From positions 1,736,001 to 1,800,000 of the forward strand of contig NZ_JAPDFT010000001.1 in the NCBI RefSeq assembly GCF_025949665.1: DNA of 64,000 nt, in the 5' to 3' direction. A model generated the notes under the pieces. It was not told the origin of the DNA, did no database searches, and saw nothing but the letters and a program-made list of their open reading frames with translations. The position numbers were made by a program, and so were the translations under genes. The stretch is from Chryseobacterium viscerum. GTDB lineage: Bacteria > Bacteroidota > Bacteroidia > Flavobacteriales > Weeksellaceae. Of this stretch, positions 43,411 through 51,184 are shown piece by piece; positions within the stretch are counted from its first letter, which is position 1, and each line of letters begins with the position of its first letter.

Positions 43411-43499
43411 TAAGTAATGAGTAATGGGCAATGAGTAATATTTTGCTGTTTAAGAAGTAAAGGTGTTTATCCTATTACTTATTACTCATCGCTGATTGC
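43411..43499. repeat. Inverted repeat between cysD and cysN
   Basis: ATGAGTAATA (43431-43440) pairs perfectly with TATTACTCAT (43480-43489). Further weaker pairing between repeated TAATGAGTAATG-type strings extends the stem. It could attenuate or process the transcript between cysD and cysN, or be a dispersed repeat. Confidence 0.5.
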
Positions 43500-43503
43500 T
43501 TAT

Positions 43504-44412
43504 TTAGAAATAGCCTCCTTTTTTTCGGTCTTCCATTGCGGCTTCTGTTACCCTGTCATCAATTCTGGTTTCGCCACGTTCTGAAATTCTGGTTGCTACA
43601 ATTTCTTCGATTACCGCATCTATTGTAACAGCATTAGATTCCACAGCTGCAGTGCATGTCATGTCTCCTACGGTACGGTAACGGATTTTTTTTGTGGTGA
43701 TAATATCTTCAGGTTCCAAGAAAACGTGCGATGAATTGGCAAGCCATTGTCCATTAAAATCGATTACTTCTCTTTCATGCGAGAAATAGATGGAAGGGAG
43801 TGCGATTTTTTCTCTTCGGATATAGTTCCAGATGTCAAGTTCTGTCCAGTTGCTGATAGGGAAAACTCTTACATTCTCTCCTTTATGGATTTTTCCGTTG
43901 AAAATATTCCAAAGCTCCGGACGCTGAAGTTTAGGATCCCATTGTCCGAATTCATCACGTACTGAGAAGATTCTTTCTTTGGCGCGGGCTTTTTCTTCAT
44001 CTCTTCTGGCTCCTCCAATACAGGCATCAAATTCAAATTCTTCAATAGTATCAAGAAGAGTGTAGGTTTGCAGCCAGTTTCTGCTTGGGAATTTACCTTT
44101 AGCCTCAGTCAGTTTTTTACTTTTAATAGTGTCTTCCACTTTTCTGACTGCAAGATTAACATCCAATTGTTTTACCAGCTGATCACGAAAATCCAACACT
44201 TCCGGAAAATTGTGTCCGGTATCTACATGAACAAATGTAAACGGAATTTTCCCATAGAAGAATGCTTTTCTTGCCAGATGAGCCAGTACAATACTGTCTT
44301 TTCCTCCGCTGAATAATAAGGCCGGACGTTCAAACTGACCTGCCACTTCTCTTAATATGTAAATAGATTCGGCTTCTAACTGATCTAAATAGTTTAACTG
44401 ATGTATTGACAT
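43504..44412 (-). CDS. cysD: Sulfate adenylyltransferase subunit 2
   Basis: The 302-residue member of the PP-loop ATP pyrophosphatase family shows the PP-motif LFSGGKDSIVL. GGARRDEEKARAKERI, FPISNWTELDIWNYI and the terminal EAAMEDRKKGGYF are typical of CysD. With CysN it makes adenosine 5'-phosphosulfate (APS) from ATP and sulfate. It starts 12 bp after cysH ends. Confidence 0.93.
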   Translation of the reverse strand: MSIHQLNYLDQLEAESIYILREVAGQFERPALLFSGGKDSIVLAHLARKAFFYGKIPFTFVHVDTGHNFPEVLDFRDQLVKQLDVNLAVRKVEDTIKSKKLTEAKGKFPSRNWLQTYTLLDTIEEFEFDACIGGARRDEEKARAKERIFSVRDEFGQWDPKLQRPELWNIFNGKIHKGENVRVFPISNWTELDIWNYIRREKIALPSIYFSHEREVIDFNGQWLANSSHVFLEPEDIITTKKIRYRTVGDMTCTAAVESNAVTIDAVIEEIVATRISERGETRIDDRVTEAAMEDRKKGGYF

Positions 44413-44424
44413 TTTTTTCTTTTT

Positions 44425-45138
44425 TTATTGATGAATATGCAGACCACACTCTTTTTTATTGGCATCTTCCCACCACCATCGGCCCGCTCTGAAATCTTCT
44501 CCTTCTTTGATTGCTCTGGTACAGGGCTCGCATCCTATGCTTACAAATCCTTTTTTGTGAAGATGATTGTATGGTAAATGATGATCTTTTACATAATTTG
44601 TCACTTGTTCTGAAGTCCAGTGAAGAATAGGATGAAATTTTATGATTTTGTTATCCGGATCCCACTCCAGCTGTGGCATATTCTGTCTGTTGGCAGAATG
44701 TTCAGATCTAAGTCCTGTGATCCATACTTTATAGCCTTCCAGTGCTTTTTTTAAAGGATGAACCTTTCGTATAGTACAGCATGCTTTCCTCTTTTCTATA
44801 GATTGGTAAAATGAGTCCGGACCATTTTCTGTTACAAATTCTCTGAGTTCTTCCGTATCCGGATAATAAGCTTTGATATTTTTCTTGAAGAAAGCCTTTG
44901 TAGATGCCCAGGTTTCGTAGGTCTGTTCAAAAAGTCTTCCCGTATCCAGGGTGAATATTTCAATATTTAAATCTTTTATCAGATGAGTGATGACCTGATC
45001 TTCATAGCTGAAACTGGTTGAAAAGATTACTTTACCTGGGAATCTTTCAGTCAGTAATTGCAGCCCATTAGTTTGAAAAGAAGCTTCAGAAGCCTCTTTT
45101 GCAATATTTTCGAATTCATTTTTCAGACTGTATTCCAT
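44425..45138 (-). CDS. cysH: Assimilatory adenylyl-sulfate reductase (APS type)
   Basis: The 237-residue PP-loop-fold reductase has the catalytic Cys231 in the terminal ECGLH motif. Two cysteine pairs are present: Cys120-Cys121 in KACCTIRK and Cys203/Cys206 in GCEPC. These pairs bind a [4Fe-4S] cluster and mark APS reductases rather than PAPS reductases. This fits the lack of an APS kinase gene in the locus. It reduces APS to sulfite. It is the first gene of the cys operon, behind a good promoter at 45162-45194. Confidence 0.9.
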   Translation of the reverse strand: MEYSLKNEFENIAKEASEASFQTNGLQLLTERFPGKVIFSTSFSYEDQVITHLIKDLNIEIFTLDTGRLFEQTYETWASTKAFFKKNIKAYYPDTEELREFVTENGPDSFYQSIEKRKACCTIRKVHPLKKALEGYKVWITGLRSEHSANRQNMPQLEWDPDNKIIKFHPILHWTSEQVTNYVKDHHLPYNHLHKKGFVSIGCEPCTRAIKEGEDFRAGRWWWEDANKKECGLHIHQ

Positions 45139-45161
45139 TTTGAATTGAGATTTAAGTCTTG

Positions 45162-45207
45162 CAAATATATATAAAATTCTATAACTCCTATCAAAATAGT
45201 AGAATTT
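45162..45207 (-). promoter_or_regulatory. cysH operon promoter with candidate Rrf2 operator
   Basis: On the minus strand, TATATTTG (45162-45169) is a perfect -7 element and a TTG -33 element (45192-45194) lies 22 bp upstream. The -33 sits in a small palindrome CTATcaaaATAG (45188-45199), nested in a wider one, AAATTCTA (45174-45181) with TAGAATTT (45200-45207). These are good candidates for the adjacent Rrf2 regulator. The link is inferred. Confidence 0.6.
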
Positions 45208-45221
45208 AAATAGAAATTTTT

Positions 45222-45638
45222 TTAATCTTTATTTATAAACTTAGTAAGTGTGGCTTCCATCATGCTTGTTCTGGTCTTCTCACGAACGATCATGAGTTCT
45301 TTTCTCAGATAGCAGACTGCTTCATCTACACAATCGTCACATGCTTCGTAAAAATTTAAAGAAACACACGGTGTAAGAGCAATAGGACCATCAAAAATAC
45401 GGTAAATATCTGCTAATGAAACATCGTCAGGAGATTTAAGAAGGTAATACCCTCCTACTTTGCCCTGTTTACTGTTGACAAGCTTAGCTCTTTTAAGCTC
45501 GAGAAGAATTTGTTCCAGAAATTTCTTGGGGATGTTTTCATCTTGTGCAATAACAGAGGTTGGCAGAAAGCCCTGGTTATAATTCCTTGCTAATCTGACC
45601 ATTGCTTTAAGTGCATATTTGCAACGTTTTGACATCAT
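45222..45638 (-). CDS. Rrf2-family regulator, probably of cysteine synthesis
   Basis: The 138-residue winged-helix protein has an Rrf2 N-terminus (KRCKYALKAMVRLARN), the recognition region IPKKFLEQILLELKRAKLVNSKQGKVGGY, and a C-terminal part with three Cys (CVSLNFYEACDDCVDEAVC gives four in total including the first). The Cys set resembles IscR-like members, but the neighbourhood (directly upstream of cysH) points to a CymR-like role in cysteine control. CymR works through a complex with CysK, which is encoded in this locus. A palindrome TTATCtGATAA (45661-45671) upstream may serve autoregulation. It starts at the first or second of two ATGs. Confidence 0.82.
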   Translation of the reverse strand: MMSKRCKYALKAMVRLARNYNQGFLPTSVIAQDENIPKKFLEQILLELKRAKLVNSKQGKVGGYYLLKSPDDVSLADIYRIFDGPIALTPCVSLNFYEACDDCVDEAVCYLRKELMIVREKTRTSMMEATLTKFINKD

Positions 45639-45717
45639 AATTTCTGCAAGTTATGATAAATTATCTGATAAATGAAATGTTTTGTGTGGAAGGAGTTTGA
45701 AGTAGAAGTGTATAAAA

Positions 45718-45753
45718 CCACCCCGTCAAAAATTCTTTGAATTTTCGCCACCC
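45718..45753 (-). repeat. Dispersed 36-bp repeat, copy 2 (inverted)
   Basis: This is identical over 36 bases to 35897-35932 in the opposite orientation, as checked base by base. It is flanked by a CTCCagtGGAG stem on the outer side. It lies between the Rrf2 gene and a GNAT gene. Confidence 0.85.
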
Positions 45754-45803
45754 CTCCAGTGGAGGAGAATTCTGAGACCCCGGTTTTAAGTATCAGGATC
45801 TGT

Positions 45804-46298
45804 TTACTTCTTCTGTAATAAAAAGTAAGCAAGTTCTTCATTCTCACGAATCAGATTTTCAATTCTCCTGAAACCGCTTTTCAGAAGAACTTTCTGAGAA
45901 CCTATATTATCAAGATCGGTTACTGCTACGATATCTCTCTGATGATTTAATGATAAACAATAATCAACAAGGGCTTTACAAACTTCGGTTCCGAGTCCTT
46001 TGCCCCAGTAATTTTCTCCTAAGGTATACCCTATTTCTAACTGGTCAGTATTATCAAGGAAGACTCTGGCAAGACACATTCCTACAAAATCGTTATTCTG
46101 GGTGTTGAATATTCCCCATCTGCTGAATGGTCCTGCTTCATAATCAGACAATGCTTTGTCAAACATTTCTTTATATTCTTCTGGAGTTTTGTAAGGAAGA
46201 TATCGGGTAACGTTTTCATTTTGAAAAAGAGTGGAGAATAAAGAAAATTCTTCAGGAGAAAATTCGCGGATGATGATGCTGTCGTTTTTGTAATGCAT
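45804..46298 (-). CDS. GNAT-family acetyltransferase
   Basis: The 164-residue protein is a typical single GNAT domain of the RimJ/RimL-like type: IREFSPEEFSLF at the start, EIGYTLGENYWGKGLGTEV as motif A for acetyl-CoA binding, and VTDLDNIGSQKVLLKSGF as motif B. It transfers an acetyl group to an amine, but the substrate is unknown. It is unrelated to the cys operon in orientation or spacing beyond being upstream on the same strand. Confidence 0.85.
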   Translation of the reverse strand: MHYKNDSIIIREFSPEEFSLFSTLFQNENVTRYLPYKTPEEYKEMFDKALSDYEAGPFSRWGIFNTQNNDFVGMCLARVFLDNTDQLEIGYTLGENYWGKGLGTEVCKALVDYCLSLNHQRDIVAVTDLDNIGSQKVLLKSGFRRIENLIRENEELAYFLLQKK

Positions 46299-46343
46299 TG
46301 GATATTGTTATCAAAGAATAAAAGTACATAAATAAAATAAAAA

Positions 46344-46368
46344 ATTGGGCTTAAAAATTAAGCCCAAT
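46344..46368 (-). terminator. Terminator downstream of the M43 protease region
   Basis: ATTGGGCTTAA (46344-46354) pairs perfectly with TTAAGCCCAAT (46358-46368) around three A. The A-rich sequence to its left gives a U tract on the minus strand. It follows the gene tail at 46426. Confidence 0.75.
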
Positions 46369-46425
46369 CAACTGCATATGAATACTAAACTATTATCCAT
46401 ATTTCTGAGAAAAGTGTTTTGTTAT

Positions 46426-46686
46426 TTAAAAAGTTTTAAACCAGTCTGTAACTGCTTTGAAATAATAATCTGGAGGTTGATGGCCTTGCAGACCACCACC
46501 CCCAGAATATTGTCCATAAGCATATAAACTAAGTCTAACTTTAGAAGTGCCTGAATATTTTTTACTTACATCTCCCAGAGTTCCAATAGGTGTTGTAGTG
46601 GTGGGATTTGGGTTTGCATAGTTTTTTGATATCCAGAATGCAGCTTGTTCGTTTCCAAACTGACCGTTAGCGTTTGATCCTATTTT
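46426..46686 (-). pseudogene. Gene tail without a start, downstream of the M43 protease
   Basis: Immediately after the M43 stop and in another frame, the minus strand stays open for 86 codons to a TAA at 46426-46428. There is no start codon. The peptide looks like real protein (NANGQFGNEQAAFWISKNYA, then KVRLSLYAYGQYSGGGG and a final TDWFKTF) and is not similar to the M43 protein itself. It is followed by a terminator. I read it as the C-terminal remnant of a lost neighbouring gene. The family is not recognised. Confidence 0.55.
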
Positions 46687-48830
46687 TTAGTGAATTTTTG
46701 GGAAGATTTTCCTAAAGAAGTTTCAATATCAATTAAATAAGTTCCGCTTAGGAAGTGTTTAACATCAACCTTATCACCAATAACTTTTGCATTCATTTTT
46801 CTTCCAAACATATCATAAACAGAAATTGATTTAATTTTCCCTTTTGTTTTAATATTTAATACATCAGAAACTGGATTGGGATAGATAGATGTTTCTGAGT
46901 TTGTTGTATCAACGTCTGAAGTGGATAATGATGATAATGCACAAGGGGTTGTAATACTGCCATTTGGTTGTGTATTATATCCAAACTCAGTTACAGAATA
47001 ACCCGAACCATTGGCCCCAACAATCAGTTTGAAATAGCCGTTAATATTGTAACCTTCGAATTGGTTTCTAAAACCAACATAAGCGGTTTTGCCAGACCAG
47101 GTAGTGTATGTAGGAGTGTATACGTCAAGTTGTCCAGGAGTACCAATTGGATAGCCTATATTATTTGCATTCGTTATGGTGGTACAAGCTGGAATTAAAC
47201 TGATATTTCTTGTTCCTGTTTGGCATACTAATCCTTTCCAATAGGTTTCCAATTTTAATTGATTTGCTCCATAGTACCAGGCACCATACCCTGCATCATC
47301 ACTAAGCTCCGGGTTAATGATAAAATATTTCCAAGTTGCCCCGGAGTTGGTGGTTACTGTTGTTGGTGTTGGGTTGGCATAACTTTCCAGAGGAGTTCCT
47401 GTAACTATTTTATAAGGATCTTTATAAGAGAAAGTTAGTGCTAAAGCTGTTGTTGATCCTAGTGAAGTTACACCTCCTGTTATAGCTGCGTTTAAGAACG
47501 TAATTGATGAATTCAGGACCTGACTTTTAGGGTGACTGGTTGCAGCACCATTTATGGTAAGCGTAGCAGTAGTTGGGTTTGTAACTGCTATAGCTGCTGT
47601 TAGTCCTGCTGGTAATGAAGAAGTGAAATGTGTTCCTGCAGTAAGAGCTGTTCCATTTGGTACGGCAAATGTTGCTCCGTTTAGCGTAATCGTTGATGTA
47701 GGGGCAGATGCTACTGTTCCATCTAATGACACGGCTCCATTATTGTTTAGGTTCTCTGTAAATGTACTGTTGCTAAGGGTTAATTTAGGTAGAGTATTAG
47801 CAACTCCGGTTGCGGCTAAGTTGGCAGGCTGCCATAAATTCATTCGCGAAGGATGATTTAATGCTGCCAGCATTCTGTTAACCTGTCCATTGGTAAACAT
47901 TTTATAACAACCGGAAGAGCCATTGTATCCCATATAGTTTTCAACGTTCACTTTTTGTCCAAGACAATTGTTACCCGCTGAACATCCTAATCCGGAAGAA
48001 TTATTTTCTACAGGGGTGTCAGCAACTCCATCACCATCATTAGTTGGGTTTGCAGTTGAACATGGAACATTAAACGTGTGCTGAAGATTTAACCAATGCC
48101 CAAATTCGTGAGTAAATGTATCAGAAAACTCGTTTGAAGCCGTTGTTCCTGCAGCATTAAATATATAACGTCCATTATATACAACTCTGGCTGTATTTAC
48201 TGAAGTCATGTATGAATCCGGATACCAGGCAACTCCTGATTGATATAAATCTTTATTAGCATACAGATCATTCTGTATATACACATTCATATACTTTGTA
48301 TTATCCCATGCATCTGTGCCAATTTCTGCATCATATCCGCCTCCATTGCCATATCCGCCTTTGAAAGGATGAAATACCACTCCGCTTGTTGCTTTTCCGG
48401 TTGGATCAATTTTAGCTAAGCGAAATTCAATGCTTAACGCTCCTCTGATAGATTGGAAATCAGGATCCACAGTATTTGAATCCGTGTTAATTCCATTGAA
48501 ATTTAAGTTGATTTGTTCCAGTAAGTCAACTACTTTCTGGTAATTTACTTTTACATTGCTTTGAGATTCTCCATATACATGAAAAACCACAGGGATGATG
48601 TACGTTGGATTGTTGATCCTATTATTCAATGAATTTTTGTCTGATCCCATTTTTTTTACGAAATCTTGGGTGTATTTCTCAAAATTTTCATATTCAGCCT
48701 TAGATTCAGGGTGCAGTTTAAAATGTTGTTTCATCATTTCATCTGCTTTACACTCATGAGGTCTGTTTTCTTGCGCAAAACCTATTATTGGAAATAGGGA
48801 AACAAGTACTAGTAATTTAAATTTTTTCAT
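46680..48830 (-). CDS. Secreted M43 zinc metalloprotease with T9SS type A sorting domain
   Basis: The 716-residue protein has a signal peptide (1-19, cleavage at GFAQ). The pappalysin-type catalytic domain (about 75-335) has zinc motif HEFGHWLNLQH at 241-251, with His241, His245 and His251 as ligands, Glu242 as base and Asn248 where Gly is more usual. A Met-turn region NYMGYNGSSGC follows. The middle holds Ser/Thr-rich repeats and a beta domain. The C-terminal 80 residues are a Por-secretion tail (SIYPNPVSDVLNIK to SGTYLIDI). It should be exported by T9SS and digest proteins outside the cell. It lies next to a hydroxyproline operon, suggesting collagen-like substrates. Confidence 0.88.
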   Translation of the reverse strand: MKKFKLLVLVSLFPIIGFAQENRPHECKADEMMKQHFKLHPESKAEYENFEKYTQDFVKKMGSDKNSLNNRINNPTYIIPVVFHVYGESQSNVKVNYQKVVDLLEQINLNFNGINTDSNTVDPDFQSIRGALSIEFRLAKIDPTGKATSGVVFHPFKGGYGNGGGYDAEIGTDAWDNTKYMNVYIQNDLYANKDLYQSGVAWYPDSYMTSVNTARVVYNGRYIFNAAGTTASNEFSDTFTHEFGHWLNLQHTFNVPCSTANPTNDGDGVADTPVENNSSGLGCSAGNNCLGQKVNVENYMGYNGSSGCYKMFTNGQVNRMLAALNHPSRMNLWQPANLAATGVANTLPKLTLSNSTFTENLNNNGAVSLDGTVASAPTSTITLNGATFAVPNGTALTAGTHFTSSLPAGLTAAIAVTNPTTATLTINGAATSHPKSQVLNSSITFLNAAITGGVTSLGSTTALALTFSYKDPYKIVTGTPLESYANPTPTTVTTNSGATWKYFIINPELSDDAGYGAWYYGANQLKLETYWKGLVCQTGTRNISLIPACTTITNANNIGYPIGTPGQLDVYTPTYTTWSGKTAYVGFRNQFEGYNINGYFKLIVGANGSGYSVTEFGYNTQPNGSITTPCALSSLSTSDVDTTNSETSIYPNPVSDVLNIKTKGKIKSISVYDMFGRKMNAKVIGDKVDVKHFLSGTYLIDIETSLGKSSQKFTKK

Positions 48831-48911
48831 AAATTTTGGATTTGGTTGTTAATAAATTATTTGAATAATCAAATTGTTTTTTGGCTTGATTTGTGTGTTA
48901 TGTGGTGTTTT

Positions 48912-50177
48912 CTAACTAAATCTTTCAGGGTTGAATATCTTTATCTCAACCGTTGGCTTTTGGTCATTGGCAAGTTCTGAAACTGTTTTTCCAAAAATGG
49001 GTCCTAAACTTAAACCCATCATACCGCCGCCGCCTCCTATAATCAGGTTTTTTAATTGGGAAGATTGTCCTAAATAAGGCAGTCCATCCGGTGCGCAGGG
49101 CCTGTAGCCGAACCAGATTTCAGATTCTTTGGGTTTTTCAATCTGAAAGTCAGGTAAATATTGAGGAATAGACCGGACGATACCTTCTACTCTTTTCATG
49201 TTAATTTTATCATGATGGGAAGCCAGTTCCATAGTTCCACCGAAGCGGATCTGCCCATTCATAGGAGTGACAGCCACTCTTGCTTCCAGTAATAAAGCAG
49301 CATGGTTCATTGTATTGATTTGATTTTCAGTGGTATACATGAATGAATATCCTTTTCCTGGCATTAATTGAATTTTGATTCCTGCTTTCTGAGCCAGTTC
49401 AGGGAGAAATGAGCCTCCGGTCATGACGAAACGGTCTGCTGTAAACTTTTTATCATTGGCAATTACTGCTTTAATCATGTTTACTGATGTTTCAAATCCG
49501 GTTACCTTGTGATGGGTATGAAAAACGACACCATTATTTTTAAGATAAGAGATCATCTGCTTCATCAGTTTCATCGGATTCATATGGCCGTCACATTTAT
49601 AATTGACCCCGCCAATAACGTCCAGCCGGATATTGGGCTCGAGTTCCTGAATTCCTTTTTTGTCCAGAATATCAACAGGTAATCCCATACTGATTGCTTT
49701 ATGAGCAAGTTCTATCTCCTCTTCTGCTACTTTCTCCGTTTTATAGAGCATTAAAATGCCATTTTGATTAAGCTCAAAATCAAATTCATCCTTTGAGGCA
49801 ATCTCATTATACAGTTTGCTGCTCGCAAGATTAAGATCCCGGATAGCAGCTGTGGAATAATCAACATGTTTTTGGTTAGAATGTTTCAAAAACTTCAATC
49901 CCCAGGAGAACAAATCTGTATTCAATGAAGGCTTTACATAAAACGGACTTTTGCTATCAAACATCCAACGGATTCCTTGTGCAACAACACCCGGCGCCGC
50001 TAACGGAGTAAAGTGACTGGGAACTATCATTCCTGCATTGCCATAAGAACAATTGTTGGAAAGATCATTCTGTTCCAGAATTTCTACACTCCAGCCTTTC
50101 TGTAAAAGATAATAAGCGGAGCTTAAACCAGCTATTCCTGCACCAATAATGAGTGCTTTTCCTTTATTCTGTGTCAT
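48912..50177 (-). CDS. FAD-dependent D-amino-acid dehydrogenase, probably D-hydroxyproline
   Basis: The 421-residue DadA-like flavoprotein has an N-terminal FAD loop ALIIGAGIAGLSSAYYL (GxGxxG) and the DadA motif CSYGNAGMIVPSHFTPLA. The C-terminal FAD segment reads GGGGGMMGLSLGP. It is the last gene of an operon with hydroxyproline epimerase, a DapA-type deaminase and a semialdehyde dehydrogenase. In that pathway it oxidises cis-4-hydroxy-D-proline to 1-pyrroline-4-hydroxy-2-carboxylate. The spacing to the epimerase gene is 8 bp. The alternative is a general D-amino-acid dehydrogenase. Confidence 0.82.
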   Translation of the reverse strand: MTQNKGKALIIGAGIAGLSSAYYLLQKGWSVEILEQNDLSNNCSYGNAGMIVPSHFTPLAAPGVVAQGIRWMFDSKSPFYVKPSLNTDLFSWGLKFLKHSNQKHVDYSTAAIRDLNLASSKLYNEIASKDEFDFELNQNGILMLYKTEKVAEEEIELAHKAISMGLPVDILDKKGIQELEPNIRLDVIGGVNYKCDGHMNPMKLMKQMISYLKNNGVVFHTHHKVTGFETSVNMIKAVIANDKKFTADRFVMTGGSFLPELAQKAGIKIQLMPGKGYSFMYTTENQINTMNHAALLLEARVAVTPMNGQIRFGGTMELASHHDKINMKRVEGIVRSIPQYLPDFQIEKPKESEIWFGYRPCAPDGLPYLGQSSQLKNLIIGGGGGMMGLSLGPIFGKTVSELANDQKPTVEIKIFNPERFS

Positions 50178-50185
50178 ATGTTTGT

Positions 50186-51184
50186 TTACATTACCTGAAA
50201 TCCCTGCCAGTAAGGATCTTCATCGTCAATAATAATATGATTATAACCTGTAATTCTTGCCCAGCCTTCTACTGACGGAATAATTGCAGATTTCCCGTCT
50301 ACAGTATCCGTTCCTTCAATTCTTCCTATGAACTGGGACCCGATATAGCTTTCATGGATAAATTCTTCTCCTTCTTTTAATTTTCCTTTAGCATACCATT
50401 GAGCCATTCTTGCAGAAGTACCTGTTCCGCATGGTGAACGGTCCAGAGCGTTCTCTCCCACTAAAACAGCATTTCGTCCACTTGCTTTGGGATCTTTGGG
50501 ATTACCTGTCCATTGAATATGGCTTAATCCGGTAATGTGTTCGTTCTCAGGATGAATGAACTGGTATTTTTCATTAAGTAATTGTCTGATGATTTTTCCG
50601 TAATGAATAAGCTGGCTGGCTGTAAAATCTGAAATATCTCTGAAGTTTTCCTGAGGATCTATAATAGCATAGAAGTTCCCGCCATAAGCTACATCAGCTT
50701 TTATCAATCCTAGATCCGGGCATTCCACTTCCAGGTTTTCGGCATACAAAAAGGATTTTACGTTGGTTAATTTTACAGAGGTTACTTTTTTGCCTTCCTG
50801 TACATAATCGATGAGAATAAGTCCTGCCGGTGTTTCAAGGCGCAGCTTTCCGGGGACTTTAGGGAAAACCAAACCTTCTTCTATGGCAATCGTTACGGTT
50901 CCTATTGTTCCGTGTCCGCACATGGGTAGACATCCACTGGTTTCAATATATAATACTCCGATATCGTTTTCTTCGCTAAAAGGCGGATACAAAATACTTC
51001 CACTCATCATATCATGACCACGGGGTTCAAACATGAGTCCTTTCCGGATCCAGTCGTATTCTTTCATAAAATGAAGCCTGCGCTCCATCATGGATTTTCC
51101 TTTTAAAATGGGGCCTCCTCCCGCAACAAGACGTACAGGGCAGCCACAGGTATGCGAATCTATACAAAAAAATGTTCTGTTCAT
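50186..51184 (-). CDS. 4-hydroxyproline 2-epimerase
   Basis: The 332-residue proline-racemase-family enzyme has both catalytic cysteines: Cys89 in GCLPMCGHGTIG and Cys252 in DRSPCGTGTSA. The Cys/Cys pair indicates an epimerase or racemase, since trans-3-hydroxyproline dehydratases have Thr at the second position. The operon partners favour hydroxyproline over proline. It converts trans-4-hydroxy-L-proline to the cis-D form. Its start overlaps the end of the aldehyde dehydrogenase gene by 4 bp (ATGA type), which suggests translational coupling. Confidence 0.88.
   Translation of the reverse strand: MNRTFFCIDSHTCGCPVRLVAGGGPILKGKSMMERRLHFMKEYDWIRKGLMFEPRGHDMMSGSILYPPFSEENDIGVLYIETSGCLPMCGHGTIGTVTIAIEEGLVFPKVPGKLRLETPAGLILIDYVQEGKKVTSVKLTNVKSFLYAENLEVECPDLGLIKADVAYGGNFYAIIDPQENFRDISDFTASQLIHYGKIIRQLLNEKYQFIHPENEHITGLSHIQWTGNPKDPKASGRNAVLVGENALDRSPCGTGTSARMAQWYAKGKLKEGEEFIHESYIGSQFIGRIEGTDTVDGKSAIIPSVEGWARITGYNHIIIDDEDPYWQGFQVM

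Noticed and set aside
45139..45221. SAM or cysteine-related riboswitch before cysH
   Set aside because: The predicted leader is too short (about 15 nt) and no aptamer core is seen.
47554..47856. 100-codon ORF on the plus strand inside the M43 protease gene
   Set aside because: It is a shadow of the Ser/Thr/Ala-rich part of the protease on the opposite strand.
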